Assembly: GCA_032988165.1 (NCBI GenBank)
Contig: JANTQF010000046.1
Span: 62,001-126,000, forward strand
Length of the DNA: 64,000 bases
Reading direction: 5' to 3'
DNA from: Emmonsiellopsis sp. PD_33
Lineage: Eukaryota > Ascomycota > Eurotiomycetes > Onygenales > Ajellomycetaceae
Shown: positions 12,609 through 25,800 of the stretch, in pieces
Layout: each line of letters begins with the position of its first letter
Numbering within the stretch: position 1 is the first letter of the stretch
The notes under the pieces: model-generated
What the model saw: only the letters and a program-made list of their open reading frames with translations
What the model was told of the DNA's origin: nothing
Database searches by the model: none
Program-made: the position numbers and the translations under genes

Positions 12609-15600
12609 ATGTCCTTTTTTTCACGGGTTTTCCGCAGCAGAGATGCTAGCGGTTCCAAGAAACAAACAAAACAGAATGGTATCAATCAGACTACTCCTGC
12701 AAAGCCTCAGTGGACCGACGCCTTTCTCCGAAATGAGGTCAGCCCGGACGAGGTGCATGAGTTACTTCACGGATGTACGATCGAGCTGAAGTCAAGAGGT
12801 CCGTATAACCTAATTTCGTACGGATAATGATGATTGAAGACAGTCTATGGTTTTAATATCCCAATGATTGTCATATTCGATTACAATGCTCATATTTTGT
12901 TGTACTGGTGGTATTTAGGTCTCGATATTCCTTTCCTCCTCCTTCCATTTCGTCCTAGCTCCGATCCAAGCTCAGCACGTACTTTCATTCGACACTACTT
13001 CAGCCCGCCTCCCGAGAAACCAACCCCACTTCGTGGAGATGCCCTGATGCAGGAGCTACGGTTAACCGAGCCAATGGTGCGTTATATGCTGATCACTTCA
13101 ATGATATAATAAGAGGATGTCTAACTCGATAATTTGGGTTTTTTAGGTGCTATGCAGCATAATGAAATGGTGCTGGAGCCGATTACCAGGAGGAGTAGTG
13201 ACTTGGGAAGCGTATGAGTTATTCAAAGTTGGCGAACAAGGTCACTAAGCATCCCAATCCTCAATATGGCATTTTGTCCGCCTGTACTGCATGCGCAATT
13301 CGACTGACGCTCCATAGATTCCCTACTCGCCCGTGATGCCTTCTCGACCTTTATCCCAATAAGCGTTGAGTCCGATGCTCGAACGAAAATCATTTTCGAC
13401 TTTTTCGATCTGATGTCAGCTGTTGCAGCTCACGGAAAGTCAAATGGTTTGGGAGGTCGCAAGCTTTCACGATATGCTGGATGGTGGGCCTTTGAGCACT
13501 CTGACACTGGCAATGGATTCGAAGCAAGTTATAAGAACTGGGCAAGGTAATACCATTCCATTACAGTCTTGTTTAATCCCCTTTGCTTATGCGAAGTTCT
13601 ATAGTGCTGCGGATGCAACGAGCCATTTATTTTTTGCCTACCTTCGCTCTCTTTCGCCTGATTCCCTTCGCGGTACCAATGGTATCTCAGCTCTTCCGAT
13701 ATCGCTACAAAGCCTAGTCCAAGCAACCGAGTATCCGCCTGAAGCCCCGAGCCTGCTTCAAGTGAGCTCGACAAAAGTTGTGATGATCGTCGATACCGTT
13801 TCCCCAACTCCATTCGCTCTCTTGCGACGCGCGAAGAACTTCGAATACCGAGATAGCGATCATGCCCTCCAAAAGTTCTCAGGCTATGAAGATCCTGTCA
13901 GAGCGCTAACTGACGAGTGCCGCCGCGTATTGCGATGTATCTCATCCATCAACCAATCCGCCGTTACCGTCCCTCAGGCATCAACGGCTTTGCGCGATGC
14001 GTCCTGGTCACGATTTGAGGACCTTGGATTTACAGATACCATTGAAGAGTCCGATGGCGAAGATGACACAGAGGGAAACCGTGTGGCAAAGAGTTCCGGA
14101 CCACTGGGACTGAGGTCGGCTCCTCACTCTCGCACTGCTGATCTTGGTCGACCGACCACACCTTCTTGGGCTGATTTCCTCTCGTCTGGATTTGCTGACG
14201 AAGCTGAGGCTAAAAGTCGCCCGCCATTCCTCCTACCCCCTGATAAGGTTCTTCCGCCCATTCAATCCGTACGAGGCCAAAGTTCCCAGTCGCATAAGCG
14301 CGCGTTTGATCAGGACTTTGCGGCCGAACCGGGCGAACTTGCAAGCATAACCACTATGGATCTCGATGCTTCATTCTGGTGGGTTTGGATTAGCAGTTTG
14401 TCTGGGGAGGAACCGGCAGCACGAAAGGCAGTTTTTGGGCGCTGTGCTCTAGTTGAAACATCTATCTCGGGAGGAAGATGGTTTGTACTGGAGGAACAGG
14501 TGAAGGGTGCAGCCCCAGAACCTGAGGTCGGTGCATATATCGCCGAAAAGAAGAGCTTTTTCAGTTTCAGGACACGAAAGGGACGACTAACACGACGTAA
14601 ATCTTCTGCAAAGAAGATAAATACGTTGGAGGAGCCATACCAGCGAGCCAACAGCACAACTGCAATGAGCAAGACCAGTATTGGCCCGGACCAGCATGCC
14701 AGGATTCAGGCGGCAGCAGCTGCTCTGCAACGCAAGCACAGAGAGCAAGAGCAGGAGGCGGAGCAAGCCAACGACCGCCACAACAGGAATGAAGAACATG
14801 GCCACGCTAAGACCAACTCTGTCATGTCTATGCAACCCCTTGTCATGACCGAGGTGTCTCAGGCGATGAAGTGGGCTAACAACTACGACAAGAATGCTGT
14901 TCGAGCCGCCTATCTCGGGAATAGCCTGGCTGGTACCGGAGCTCCCGCAGAGTCACTCCTGGTCCCTGCTAATGAGCCTGTTCAAAATGGATCATTAAAC
15001 TCGGCCACTCCTCGTCCTACGGAGCGTGAGCTACCTGTCGCTCCCAAGGAAGACACTCCTGCGCCTCCCCCTGAGCAGACTGAGACCGGCAAGAATACTG
15101 CGTCAGATCTCCATAAAGTGGTAACCCCGGTCGTTGAACCAACCCCAGCACCTGCGGTAGAGACGAAGTCGCCAGAACATAGCCGCGGAAAGAAGTCGAG
15201 TGAATCGACGGAGGAGCATAAGAAGCTGAAGAAGAAGGCTGGTAACACCGGGCTCAAGGGTATGTTTGGTAAGAGGTCGGAACCTGCCATGAAACCCACC
15301 GGCGCAGAAACTTCGGCTGTCGCTGCCGCTAGAGCTGCACTTGAGGGTCGAACCGCACAAGCCGCCCAGGCCTCGAGTAACATCCCATCCAAAGCCCCTG
15401 CTGCGCACCGTCTTTCTGGGTTTGGAAGAAAAAAGGTTCAAGAGCCAAGCCCCGCGCAGGCGGTCGCTAAGCCCGCCACTCCTCCACCCGCCCCCGAGGA
15501 ACCCAAACCAGCTCACCAGCCAGCCGCCCAGCCTGCACCCGCCGCAGGGGAATATAATGGCCCACCATGGACTCGTCGAGATGAAGAATTCGATGCCCTT

Positions 15601-16082
15601 TCGCGTGTTGACACCAACGAGAAGGCCCAGGCCGATCGTGAATTCTCGTCTTTTGACCACCAAGGCCCATTCGTTGACCAGCCTGCATTCGTTCCCGAGG
15701 ACTCTCCCACTGCGGAGGAATTCCCTGAGCGTTCAATCCCCGTCCAACAACCCGCTGCCAAGCAAGCTGAAGCCCCTACTAATGGTCACGAGAGGGCTGA
15801 CTCGACAACAAGGGATGACCCAATCCCGCTCCAGGATCGCTGGGCGCAAATTCGCAAGAATGCTGCTGAACGGGCTGTCCATATTGACGAGATGCCACCA
15901 AGAAAGAGTCAGGCGGAAAGGACTGATGATGGTGAAACGAGCGGAGAGGAGAGTAAGTGCCGCTAATGAACTATGTCCCCCTCTCTTTGTACTGCAACTA
16001 ATATACCTTAGCCATCGAATCACGAGTAGCCCGAATTAAGGCTCGTGTTGCTGAGCTGACCGGAAATATGGAAGGCAGTTAG
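12609..16082 (+). CDS. MSB1: Msb1-like morphogenesis protein
   Basis: Six exons: 12609-12798, 12919-13076, 13147-13240, 13318-13546, 13605-15952 and 16012-16082. They total 3090 nt (1029 aa). All junctions are GT..AG and keep frame. The first 330 or so residues match the conserved fungal Msb1 region (ALDIPFLLLPFRP-like motif at exon 2, then KWCWSRLPGGVVTWEAYELF, GGRKLSRYAGWWAFEH, SHLFFAYLRSLSPDS, SPTPFALLRRAKNF). The rest is disordered: an acidic patch, a Q/E-rich helix, a basic KKLKKKAG block and a proline/alanine-rich tract. A short helix (ARIKARVAELTG) ends the protein in the last exon. In yeast, Msb1 works with Cdc42/Rho1 and Bem1 in polarised growth and links polarity to cell-wall signalling, so a hyphal-tip role is inferred. 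The gene is upright, single and undamaged. The ATG has in-frame homology directly behind it. Confidence 0.9.
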
Positions 16083-17788
16083 GCTGAGCGTCCGCTGCAG
16101 ACGACTTTCCACGTTTTTAACGCGTCCTTCTGTTTCCGACGTCAGGCACGACCGAGATTGTTTCGACCTCGCCCTGCTTGTTTCTGCTTCATTTTTTCTA
16201 TACCCCCATCGCTCCGTGCCTGGTACCACTCTCAGTACCGTTGGTGAACAATATGTTTTGTTTTTGTTTTTTTTCTTTTGCTCTGGTTCCATCTATCCCA
16301 TTTCATCTACTCTTCGTCAAGGATCTTTACCATTTCCCCCTCTGAACCTATCTCTCCAAGAACATTTGGATCGTCCCCTTTGTCCTAGTCTCATTTTAAC
16401 TTACCTGCTTCGTCTTTTACCAGATATCCACTTTCACACTGTGCTAATGGTTTTTTGCTGGTTGGCTGATGATAGCCCACCTACCTCTTTCTTCCCTCGA
16501 AATTATACCGCTTTCCTACGCCTTTCTCAACTTGTTCCTTTTACTACTCTTATCTAGTTTTTCGAATTCTCTGCTCTGCTCTTCGATTTTCTGGAAACAA
16601 GGGTAGGAGTGGGTGCATGTTCTACGCTCTGAAAACTACATAGTTGGAGAGATATACCCGTCCATCCAAACCAATCGTCTCAAGACATACCATGCCCCTA
16701 CCAAAGTGACAGGAGAAGACGAGACCAAAGAAGCTGGCCGCGAAGCCGTTTTATTTTTGACACCAATGTTTTTCTCTAATATTCAGAATATCTCCATCTG
16801 TTGTCCTTTTCCTTCTCCCAGACCTTATTTCCTTGTTCCAAATACCAAGTCTGTTTTGCTGTGTTGCCATTTCTTTCCCACCCTTTTATTCCCTAACTTA
16901 CAAGTTCGTTGTGAGTGCGAGTCGTGTATCTGTTTAACCGTACTCTTAGGCAATTCTATTACCCTCCTCTCCGACCTTGATTTTTTTTTTTTTTTTTGAT
17001 ACCACAGTCGGAAGTGTATTATCTTGATTGCGGCCAAGGGTTCGAACTTATCTTCCTTTTGCTCTATTTTCCTTTATTCACACTTGTCACTTTTCTCGAA
17101 CTGATGTGGTAAACAAAACACAGAAATAAATAAATATAAAAATTGGATTTTCAATATTTGTTTTCTTTTTCACTTTCATTTCTCTTTTTCGGTTTATTCC
17201 CTCTTTATCTTTTTTGGCTTAAGGAGTTCTGCCATTTGGTATGGGAAAGCTCCCCTTTCTAAAACATCAATGCTGAAAGGCTCATTCATACCTAGGTAGA
17301 AACCCTTGAGAGTAAGTAAAATGCTACATCTAACCAACATCCTATCCTCTCATTCCTCTCTCCAAGACCACCGACGCAATTCGTCGGGGGACGAGTAAAC
17401 CAAAACCTTTGAATGGGATGGTTTCCTCTCGCAACTCGAAACCACCCCCCCGGGCCGCAATCATAATCACATGCTTAGGTCGAGTAGATTAAACCGAAAG
17501 AAAAGCCCAATGAGAAATAAATTGGTGTGTTGAGAATTAGGCAACGAATACGTAAAATAAGATGGTATCATGGAAACAAATCAATAATATCAGATCACAA
17601 CGGTTCCAGTAAGCATGGTATCAAGAATCTCCTCCGTTCTTCTCTCTCCTTTCTCCCCCCCCCACCCCAAAAAAAAACCAAAATACCCTTAGAAACAAAC
17701 ATCAACCTAGCTCCAAAAACCCTTGGTATATCATCAACCTTCCCATCCACCCAAAAACGACATGCACCCGAACATTCCCCAGAATTCC
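16083..17788. other. Convergent intergenic region, 3' flanks
   Basis: No gene is supported. The sequence after the MSB1-like stop is T/C-rich (probable 3' UTR), with a 17-T run at about 16,981-16,997 and a C-run/A-run junction at about 17,655-17,690. Short open frames here have low-complexity composition. Confidence 0.5.
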
Positions 17789-18482
17789 CTACTTACGACC
17801 AAACAGCTTATTCTTCAATTTATCCGCCAACCCGGTAGCGGCATATTTCTTCTTCTCGCCCTCCTTCCCCTCATGATGGACATTCCCTTGGCCACCACGC
17901 TACATATTTTAAAAAAAAATGTTAGAAGTCTGTGGTTTTCCTGTGCTTCATTACCGAACGGGGGCTGTTTTTCTTGGGTGGGTGGGGGGATATTCACATA
18001 CTCCAGTATGATAATCACCATCATGCGACTGACGAATCGCCAATTCAGGCACGATGTCGGCATCATGCGGTTTCTTTGATTGCGGTTGGACATGCGGGGA
18101 ACCGATGTTTCCTGCTCCACCGCGCTGTTTATTTCATGGAACAGGAGGCGGGTCAAATTGTCAGCGGATGTTTTTCGGATGGAAATTTATTTTAGATGTA
18201 GAAAAACCGGGAAAAAATGGAGGAAATGGGGTGTATAGGATCAAGTAAAGGATCAGATCGCGTACACCAGCAGAATAAGCACCATCTCCCTGGTCGCCTT
18301 CGGGGCCTTGGCGGACGATTTCCGCATCTACATATTGTGTTGAGTCGGCGCCGATGTTTCCTTGGCCTGTATGCCCGGTTGGTTAGTAGGTTATGTACTT
18401 GGGGTTGTTAAACATGTTGTGTAAGGGATAAGGAGTTAATTGTACCTCCTCGACCGTGAGAAACAACTGGGGGGTTACTCAT
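17789..18482 (-). CDS. Small RGG/GNIG-repeat protein (DUF3602-like)
   Basis: Four exons on the minus strand: 18482-18446, 18366-18266, 18124-18002 and 17899-17789. They total 372 nt (123 aa). The protein has three copies of a short repeat, RGGQGNIG (11-18), RGGAGNIG (47-54) and RGGQGNVH (88-95), then a basic C-terminus ending LADKLKNKLFGRK. Each repeat begins at or just before an exon start, so exons and repeats coincide. The start MSNPPVVS and this layout match a widespread fungal family known only as DUF3602; its function is unknown to me. Intron 1 has a good CTAAC-type branch site, and introns 2 and 3 are long (141 and 102 nt). It is the last intact gene before the repeat block. Confidence 0.88.
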
Positions 18483-19433
18483 GTTGTTGTAAAGTCGGTA
18501 CCCTTTCGTGTTTCCGGATAGAAGGTCTTTGTGAGTTTTGGGCTCACTGGAAAGACGCAGGAAAGTGAAATGCTTCTGTGAAGCTTCGCAACAATTCTTG
18601 CCTGGCGTTTCTAACGAATCGGTTTCTCCAAGGTTAACGAGCCGCTATAAGGGAAGAAATGATGATTTTAAATGGATGCAAATGAAAGATGGCCTCCGTA
18701 CCTTGATTATAATATTAAATATAACTTCTCCAATAAGTTTGAAGCCGAAGAATATCTTCGATGTTGCGAGGTTGGAGTGAGGATGAAGAAGTTGGAAATG
18801 AAAAGGCACAACTGCTGGACAGCAAGCCACACACCCTAATTTAGTGATACACGTGCAGCTGGTGTCTAGACTGTGATAACAACGGTGCTCAGTTTGTGAT
18901 ATCAAAATGGAGCGGATGGGGCCAATTTATAAAAACGAGATATTGTAGCTTGTCAAGATCTGTTGGCTCTGCGACTGTTGAGCCTGAGCGTTCTCCTGAG
19001 ACTGCCCGCATCTATCATAATATTAGCCCTCCATAGCTTCCCGCTCATCGCCATCGCTACTAGGAAATATAACCGCCAGCAACCCTTGGAAGTGAGGCAG
19101 TGAGGCTCGAAAAAGCAATGTAGAAGTTGAGCATAGCCGATGACGTCTTCCCGGCCAGACGCTAGTCCCAATCCAGCCACGCAATCTTGGATAGAGATAA
19201 GATAAGGGCTTCCTCGCGCTGGCCAATCACTGGCCCGTCTGCCCCATTACCTCATTCGTTTCCCACACCGAAAACCCCATCCTGGATACCGCGGACGGAA
19301 GCTATCGTGCAGTTGTCAGAATCGTACCTGATGCATACTACTAGTACAAGTTCCGGTTTACGGCACCGTGCATCCGCACATTGCCTTTTTATTCATCAAG
19401 CCATCCCTTAGCAATTCAAAGTCACATGATCAA
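18483..19433. other. Upstream flank of the DUF3602-like gene, up to the repeat boundary
   Basis: No supported gene. CpG is normal throughout (for example CGCGGACGGAAG-like sequence near 19,290) and stops abruptly at about 19,430, where the repeat block begins. The region is the presumed promoter of the gene at 18,482. Confidence 0.5.
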
Positions 19434-20348
19434 TTAGAGTTCTACATTGAAGCTTACATATAGGCCTTTCTATAAGGCCTGAAGTGAATGAAAAATAACC
19501 TCAAGAGGTCAAAAAAAGCCCCCAACCTGCCACAGAATGAGATGTAGGGTAAGCCCATGAAATGCCAGGTTAGGGGTCAAAGAATAGAACTCTACAACTA
19601 AGAACTATCTACCTCTTCCTCTTCAAAGACCCTATAGAAGATTTATCAGTGTCACTATCAGAAGAAGAAGAAGCATCCTCAATGTCAGAGTCCTCCAGAT
19701 TATTGTTGGAGGAGGCAACAGAGGCCTTACTCTCCAAGCTTGACCCCCTAGAAGACATTAAAGATTCAGCATCAGATAGGGGCAGACTTGGAGAGTGTGG
19801 CCTCTTCCTCCCCTTTGAAGACCTCATTGCCCAACCTGGCACATGTAGGGGTAGCTTACTTGATGTAGCATCCCCACCATCTTTCCCTTTCCCTTTATTA
19901 ATATCTACCCCCATATCTCCTCCATCTTCAGCAGTGGACAGCAGCAGGAGTAAAGACCTTAATGGAGTTAATGGAGGCTCATTGGCAAAGAAGGTAGCAA
20001 CCTGAGAGGCACTTAGAATTATAGTAGTAGAGACTTTATGCTACTTAATGGCTCTATCACTGGAAGGAAGAAGGAGCAAGTCAGCAAATATAAAGCTAAA
20101 CATCAAGTGAGAACATACTGAATAGAAGTGCTAGAGCTGATAGTTTTAGAGTTAGAGACAGTAGAGACACCAACATTATCTAAGTAGGCAAATTGCTTAG
20201 TGATCATAGCAAGGGATCTCTTACCTTTATAGGTAAAAAACCTAATAGTGTCACCACTGATGGAAATTAAATTCCCAACACAGAGCAGAGGGACACAGCT
20301 CCAACATAGAGACCCTAGGAAGATATAATAGATGCTGAAGACCCTAAA

Positions 20349-20353
20349 CTCAG
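20349..20353. repeat. Target-site duplication CTCAG (low-coordinate side)
   Basis: The five bases directly before the first LTR match the five directly after the second LTR at 27,765-27,769. Confidence 0.9.
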
Positions 20354-20650
20354 TGTGAGAGTATAGGCTGAATAGATAATGTAAGGAGCTTAATAGAAGG
20401 AATAGATTGGATGTAGATATAGCTAAGGTTGAAGGTAGAATACCTGAAGGAAAGTAGCTAATCACTGAGGTTTCTATATGTAGGAACCTCAGTGAAGATA
20501 TATATACAATTGTGTGATAACATAAGAAATGACTAAGTAAGGAGTGAGCATGGGGCATTGATATAAGAGATGGATATACTCCAGGTGCATAGTATAGTTA
20601 ATATGTGCTAGATGTGACAATGATAAGGAGGTGTGCACTTGTGCATGATA
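20354..20650 (-). repeat. 3' LTR of the nested Gypsy element
   Basis: It is 297 bp and aligns without visible indels to the LTRs at 27,468 and 61,767. It begins TGTGAGAG and ends CATGATA, where the final CA has decayed to TA. Confidence 0.92.
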
Positions 20651-20654
20651 ATTA

Positions 20655-20668
20655 CCCCCTCTTTTCTT
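20655..20668 (-). other. Polypurine tract
   Basis: On the minus strand this reads AAGAAAAGAGGGGG, four bases before the 3' LTR, the expected site for plus-strand priming. The second Gypsy copy has the same tract at about 62,068-62,081. Confidence 0.7.
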
Positions 20669-21579
20669 ATATTACTATTCTCAGTGATTTGATGTTATTA
20701 TACTTATAGGTAGTAGCCTCTTTTGGAGGTAGCATGAAGTGGTATAGGTTAGTTTCATAGTGTCATCCAGATGTATAAGCCCTGGGATGTCTTATTATAT
20801 CAGCTGAGCTCAGGGTGTCTTATGTATATGCTATGAGGTAGTTGCAAGTTGTGCATGTCTGCATAAGCTGCAGGTGGATTGTGCAAGTGTGTTGTTGCTA
20901 AGAGCATGTTGTGTAAATACTTTGTTGTCTGAGGCTCCAGGGGAATTCTGATTTGAGTGTTATGTTAATTTATTACTATAAGGGAGTATAAGAAGTATAC
21001 TTCTTCAAGCTAGAGTCTCTCCCACTTTTTCTTCTTCTGTAACCCTCAAAATGCTCCTTATGTCCTGAAGCCTGCTGCTACCTGTACTATTTCATTACTT
21101 TTTTTGATTGTTTCTTTATTAATATCAACCTCTATGTCATGTTATCTGCACCTGCACCTTCTTCTTGTACTGTCAAGCATGCTATGTCCTGTGCCACTGT
21201 GGCCTAATATTAGGTCTACTACTAGCCTGATTTTGTGTAAGTCTTTCAAGCTGACAGTACATGTGACTGGGGAAATGCACTGATAGCTTACATAGCTGAA
21301 TTCCCTGTGCTTGCTGTCTTGAGTAGCAGAAATGGGTGTCCATGGACCCTGCCAAGTGGTATTACCTAGCCCTGGGTGCCTGCATCTGTTGTGTGCCTTG
21401 TGTGTGCATGTGCAAGCCTTGTGTGCTGGTAAGTTTAAGTGTGGAGCAATTTTTTCCATGTTATATATCCCCCAAGTTTAAATTGAAAGACTAACTGCAT
21501 GATTAGCTTCCTGCCTCTTCTAAACTTGACTGTCTAATGGTGCTTCAAGTGCATATATACCTATCTTGAGAGCTGAGCC

Positions 21580-22240
21580 TTTCTCAGGAGGAAGAGAAGA
21601 AGGAACTCTAGCAGCTGGTGAAACAGCTGTTAGCTCCCCATGAGAAGGTATGTTGCAAGCAAGCTTATGATGTTACTCTTATGAGAGAGGAGTTACACTA
21701 CTGCTGCAAGATGATGTCTCTTATCTCTGAGGCCCTGAAGGATGAGGAAGAGAAGGAGGAAGAATAGAGAGAGAATGAGGAGAAGGAGGAGGAGGATTTA
21801 AGTGATAGATGAAGTAGTAAGTGCATGGTATGCAACTCTGTGAGCCTGGAGCTTGAGGAGGTTGAGACCCTGCAGCCCCTTGTGGGGGTTGTTATTTCTG
21901 TGGGGGGTGAGGATGATGGGGAGGTTTGAGGGGAGATTGAGGAGAAGGAGGAGGAGTTCAAAGGGTTTTCAGACTGAGTCCTTATTTGTGATATGCTACT
22001 GGGGTGTTTTCTTTGTCATTTTGAGCATCTAGAGCAGCAGAGTTGGGTCTACTGTTTCACAAGATAGGAGATGGGCTTGTCTTAATTGTGGAATGAGCCT
22101 CCTGTCATGGGCAAGTTGCTGAGTGCACAAGAGATATGAGGGTGTGTACATGAAGTGCCTAGTTAGCATTTCCTTTTCTTTTTGAATTCAAGAAGGCCTA
22201 TGGGCAGATTCCATGATTTTGAAACTTTACTGTCTATTTC
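21580..22240 (+). pseudogene. Antisense glutamate-rich ORF in the Gypsy 3' region
   Basis: On the strand opposite to pol, a frame reads roughly EALKDEEEKEEE, then EEKEEEDLSDR, then VCNSVSLELEEVETLQPL, then EEEFKGFSD. The in-frame stops here are TAG, TGA and TAA, and at several the other copy (62,980-63,650) has TGG or a sense codon, as expected for RIP damage to a once-open frame. The frame is conserved between the two copies, including the non-repetitive part. No known domain is recognised. It could be an acidic accessory protein or chance coding in an antisense strand of a low-complexity region. Confidence 0.5.
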
Positions 22241-22899
22241 CCTTGGTGCTTTCTGATGATGTGGCAAGTTTCAAGCTTGTTATGCACTAAAATTCACACA
22301 CAGATCTTCTTGGATGCAGAAAATGAGCCTAGATCTTGTTGAATACTTCTATCCCTACTATGAGTGCTTTTTAGTGGTTTGATTTTCTTGCTGCTGAGCT
22401 TTTTGTTCTTAGAATATCTTAAATGCTTCTATAGTGTTGATATTTTCCTCTAGTTCCCAAGTGTCACTTGTAGGACCTCATTCAAGTCAGCAGATAAGAT
22501 ATTCATTCCCTTTTCACTTTATCTTCCTAGTTTTTAATATTACCTTAATTTTATATTCCTCTTCTCCATCAATAAGGTCTGGGCCTGGTTCTGATAAGGC
22601 TCCATCCTGGCAAATATACTTCTCAAGCAGGGAGATGTGAAAAACAGGGTGTATACTGCAAAAAAATGGGGGTATTTCAAGGTAGTAGGCTTGAGAGTTA
22701 ATTCTCTGGAGAATTTTGAATGATCTGACATACTTGTGATCAAGTTTTCATACAAGTCAAATCATTTGAAGGTTCTTTGCATTGAGGGTGACATACTCTC
22801 CCACATCAAAGGACTTAGAAAGGTATTTTAAATCATAGTAGGTTTTTTGTGTATCTCATGCTTTTTGTAGGTTGACTTTGAGCTTGAAGTGCACCTCAG

Positions 22900-25800
22900 C
22901 CATTTATTTTAATCAATTCATGGCATGAGTGGCTACAGGTTGAGGCACATAATTAACATTAATCTGGAGCTCTAGATGGTATCCCATGAGCACTTCTGCA
23001 GGTACTTAACCAGTGGAACTGTGTTAGGAGGAGTTATAGACAAATTATGCTAATGAAAGTTATCTTATCCAGTCATCTTGATAGAAATTAATAAAATAGT
23101 GGAGATAGTACTCTAGAGTTTGATTCTAGTGTTCTGTCTGATCATCTATTTGAGGGTGAAAGGCTGTGGAAAGTTTGCATCAGGTGCCAATAACATAGTA
23201 GAAGGTTAATTAATATTAGCTTGTAAAAAGTGATCCCCAGTTGGAGATGTGATATTTTAGTATGCTATAAGTGTAATAGAACTAAGCATATATGACTTCA
23301 GCTAGTTCTTCAGCAGTAATATCCTTTGTGCATGGGATATAGAGTGTGAATTTCATATAGATGTTGCAAAGAATGAGTATGGCATTGTGTGTCTATCTAA
23401 GAAAGCTTGAAGCTGAAAGGCTGATGATGAAGTTCATTGTAATAAATTCAAATAGTTGAAAGGGTATAGATATGGTTCCCATTTCTTCAAAAGGTCTATA
23501 ACACTTAGGTTTGACATGCTGGCAAACATCACAGGTTTGGATATAGTTTGAAACATCCTTGGAAAGTTCATATCAGAAGTATTTATCTTGGATGCTTTCT
23601 ATGAATCATTTGATACCAAAATGTCCCCCTTGAGGGTCATTGTGATTGATATGAAGGATTTCATTAATAAGCACTTGATCTTTAGGTATGTATGCCCTAC
23701 TGTTAGCTTGAAGGATGTTATTTATCTTCAGAGTCTATAGTATGCCTTCTTCTGCAAATACCTCTTTTTCCTGCACCTATATCTTGATCTTTTATGCCAC
23801 AATGTCAAGGTTCTGCATGCACTGGAGCAGAGAGGTGAGGAACTCAGGAAGTTCAGAGTAGGCAGAGTCCATAGTCATTGCCTTATTAACAATAATACAG
23901 GGCATGTAGGGATAGCAGGCTGAGTGTGGGGCACTATTAATATTACTGGATGAGCATGGGGCATCATTAGTGCTATCAGATGAGCACACAGTGCACAGGT
24001 GAAGGAAAGATGTAGATGGTAGCTTGATTGTTGAATAGATATCTTGCTCATTTAATAGTGATAATTGAGCCTCTCACTCATTATTATAGGTCTGAATGCA
24101 GTTTATAATAGGTAAAAGTTCTTTATGAGAGTTAAAGTCCTAGTCTAGTACAACACTGTGTTGTAGCTTTTGTTGCAGGGTTGATAAGAAGATCTTCCCA
24201 TGGAATGTATCATTATAATCTGTGTGATGACTTGAACTGTCTGTGGGGTTGTTTTTCCCTAGGTAGTACAGTAAGATAAAATTGTAAGCACTAAGTGCCT
24301 CTGCCCATCTGGCCTGACATCTATTAAGCACTTTAGTTGTCATAAAGTACTGTAGATTTGCATGATCAGACCAGACTTGCACTGGATACTAACTTCCCTC
24401 CAGATAGTGTCTTTAGTGCTTGAAAGCTACAATAATAGCTAAGAGCTCCTTGTTATGAGTATCATATTGTGTTTCAGCATCAATGAGCTTGTGAGACCAG
24501 TAAGCCACTGGGTGCTATAGGCTGTCATCTTGGAGCTGAGATATGATCATGGCTACTATATATATTGAAGTGTCAGGCTTGATCTGGGTGTGCTGTGCAG
24601 GATCAAAATGCACTAGAAGTAGTACTAAAGTGAAATACTCCTTAAGCTTGTGAAATGTGCTTTCAGTGTCCTTTGTCCAGAGAAAAGTGGGTTTCTTCTT
24701 GCCTTTTTTTGTTCCTTTTGTTAGGTTGAATAAGGCACTGGCAATGTGGGAATAGACTTTGATGAAGTGCCTATAGAAGTTGGCAAATCTCAGGAAAGAC
24801 TATACTTCCTTAATAGATGTTGGTATGAGCTATTCTACTATAATAGCAATCTATTCTGATTCCATTTCAACACCATCCAGCCCTACAATGAAACTGAGAA
24901 AAGAGACCTTTTGAGTAGCAAACTCATACTTGCTGCACTTCATGTATAGGTAGGTGCACTTTAAGTACTTTAAGACCTGTTGAACATGTTCTTAGTGCTC
25001 CTCCATGTTATTGAAATATATGAGGATATCATCAAGATAAACTACACAACATATATCAAGGAGGTCAGAAAGAGTACTGTTGATGTATGCCTGAAAGGTA
25101 GCAGGAGCATTTGAGAGGCCTATAGGTATGACCACAAATTTGAAATGGCCATACTGAGTGTGAAATGCAGTTTTCCAATGATCTTAGAGTGCAATTAGTA
25201 TGCAGTAGTATGCATCCTGCAGATCCATCTTGGTGAAAACCTTTATGCTGAATAGATGATCCAACATCTCACTAATAAGTAATAGAGGGTACTGGTTCTT
25301 AATTGTGATACAGTTAAGGTCATGGTAGTTAACACATAGTTGTAATCTATCATCTTTCTTTGATACAAAGAGGATTAGTGCTCCTACTGAGCTCTTAAAA
25401 GGTTGGATCCATCCTTTAGCTAATGATGCATTTATGAATTCCTGAAGTGCTCTGAGCTCAACTTTAGAGAGGGAATAAATGGGCATAAAGGGAGGATCAG
25501 TGCCAGATTGAAGGTTAATATGGTGTTCAGTCCCTGTTGGTATAAGTGTGCTGGAAGTGGCTTGTTCTGAGAAAAGATATGCAAAAGACTCAATATAATC
25601 TAGTAAATCAGATGGAAGATCTGTATATGCACCTGTAGTTACAGCTAACACTTTAATTTTGGATGCATCACTTTGTGCTAATATGATAGTCACTAAATTG
25701 ACTTTAACCCTAGTAAGTATCTCACTCATGACTTCCTCAGCTGAGATTTTCTCAAACTTTGACTCAGGTGTGTCATTCTGTAGGATAAACTCACCATTCT

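Noticed and set aside
1..19433. Secondary-metabolite cluster around the Zn2Cys6 regulator
   Set aside because: No synthase, oxidoreductase, transporter or other tailoring gene lies nearby.
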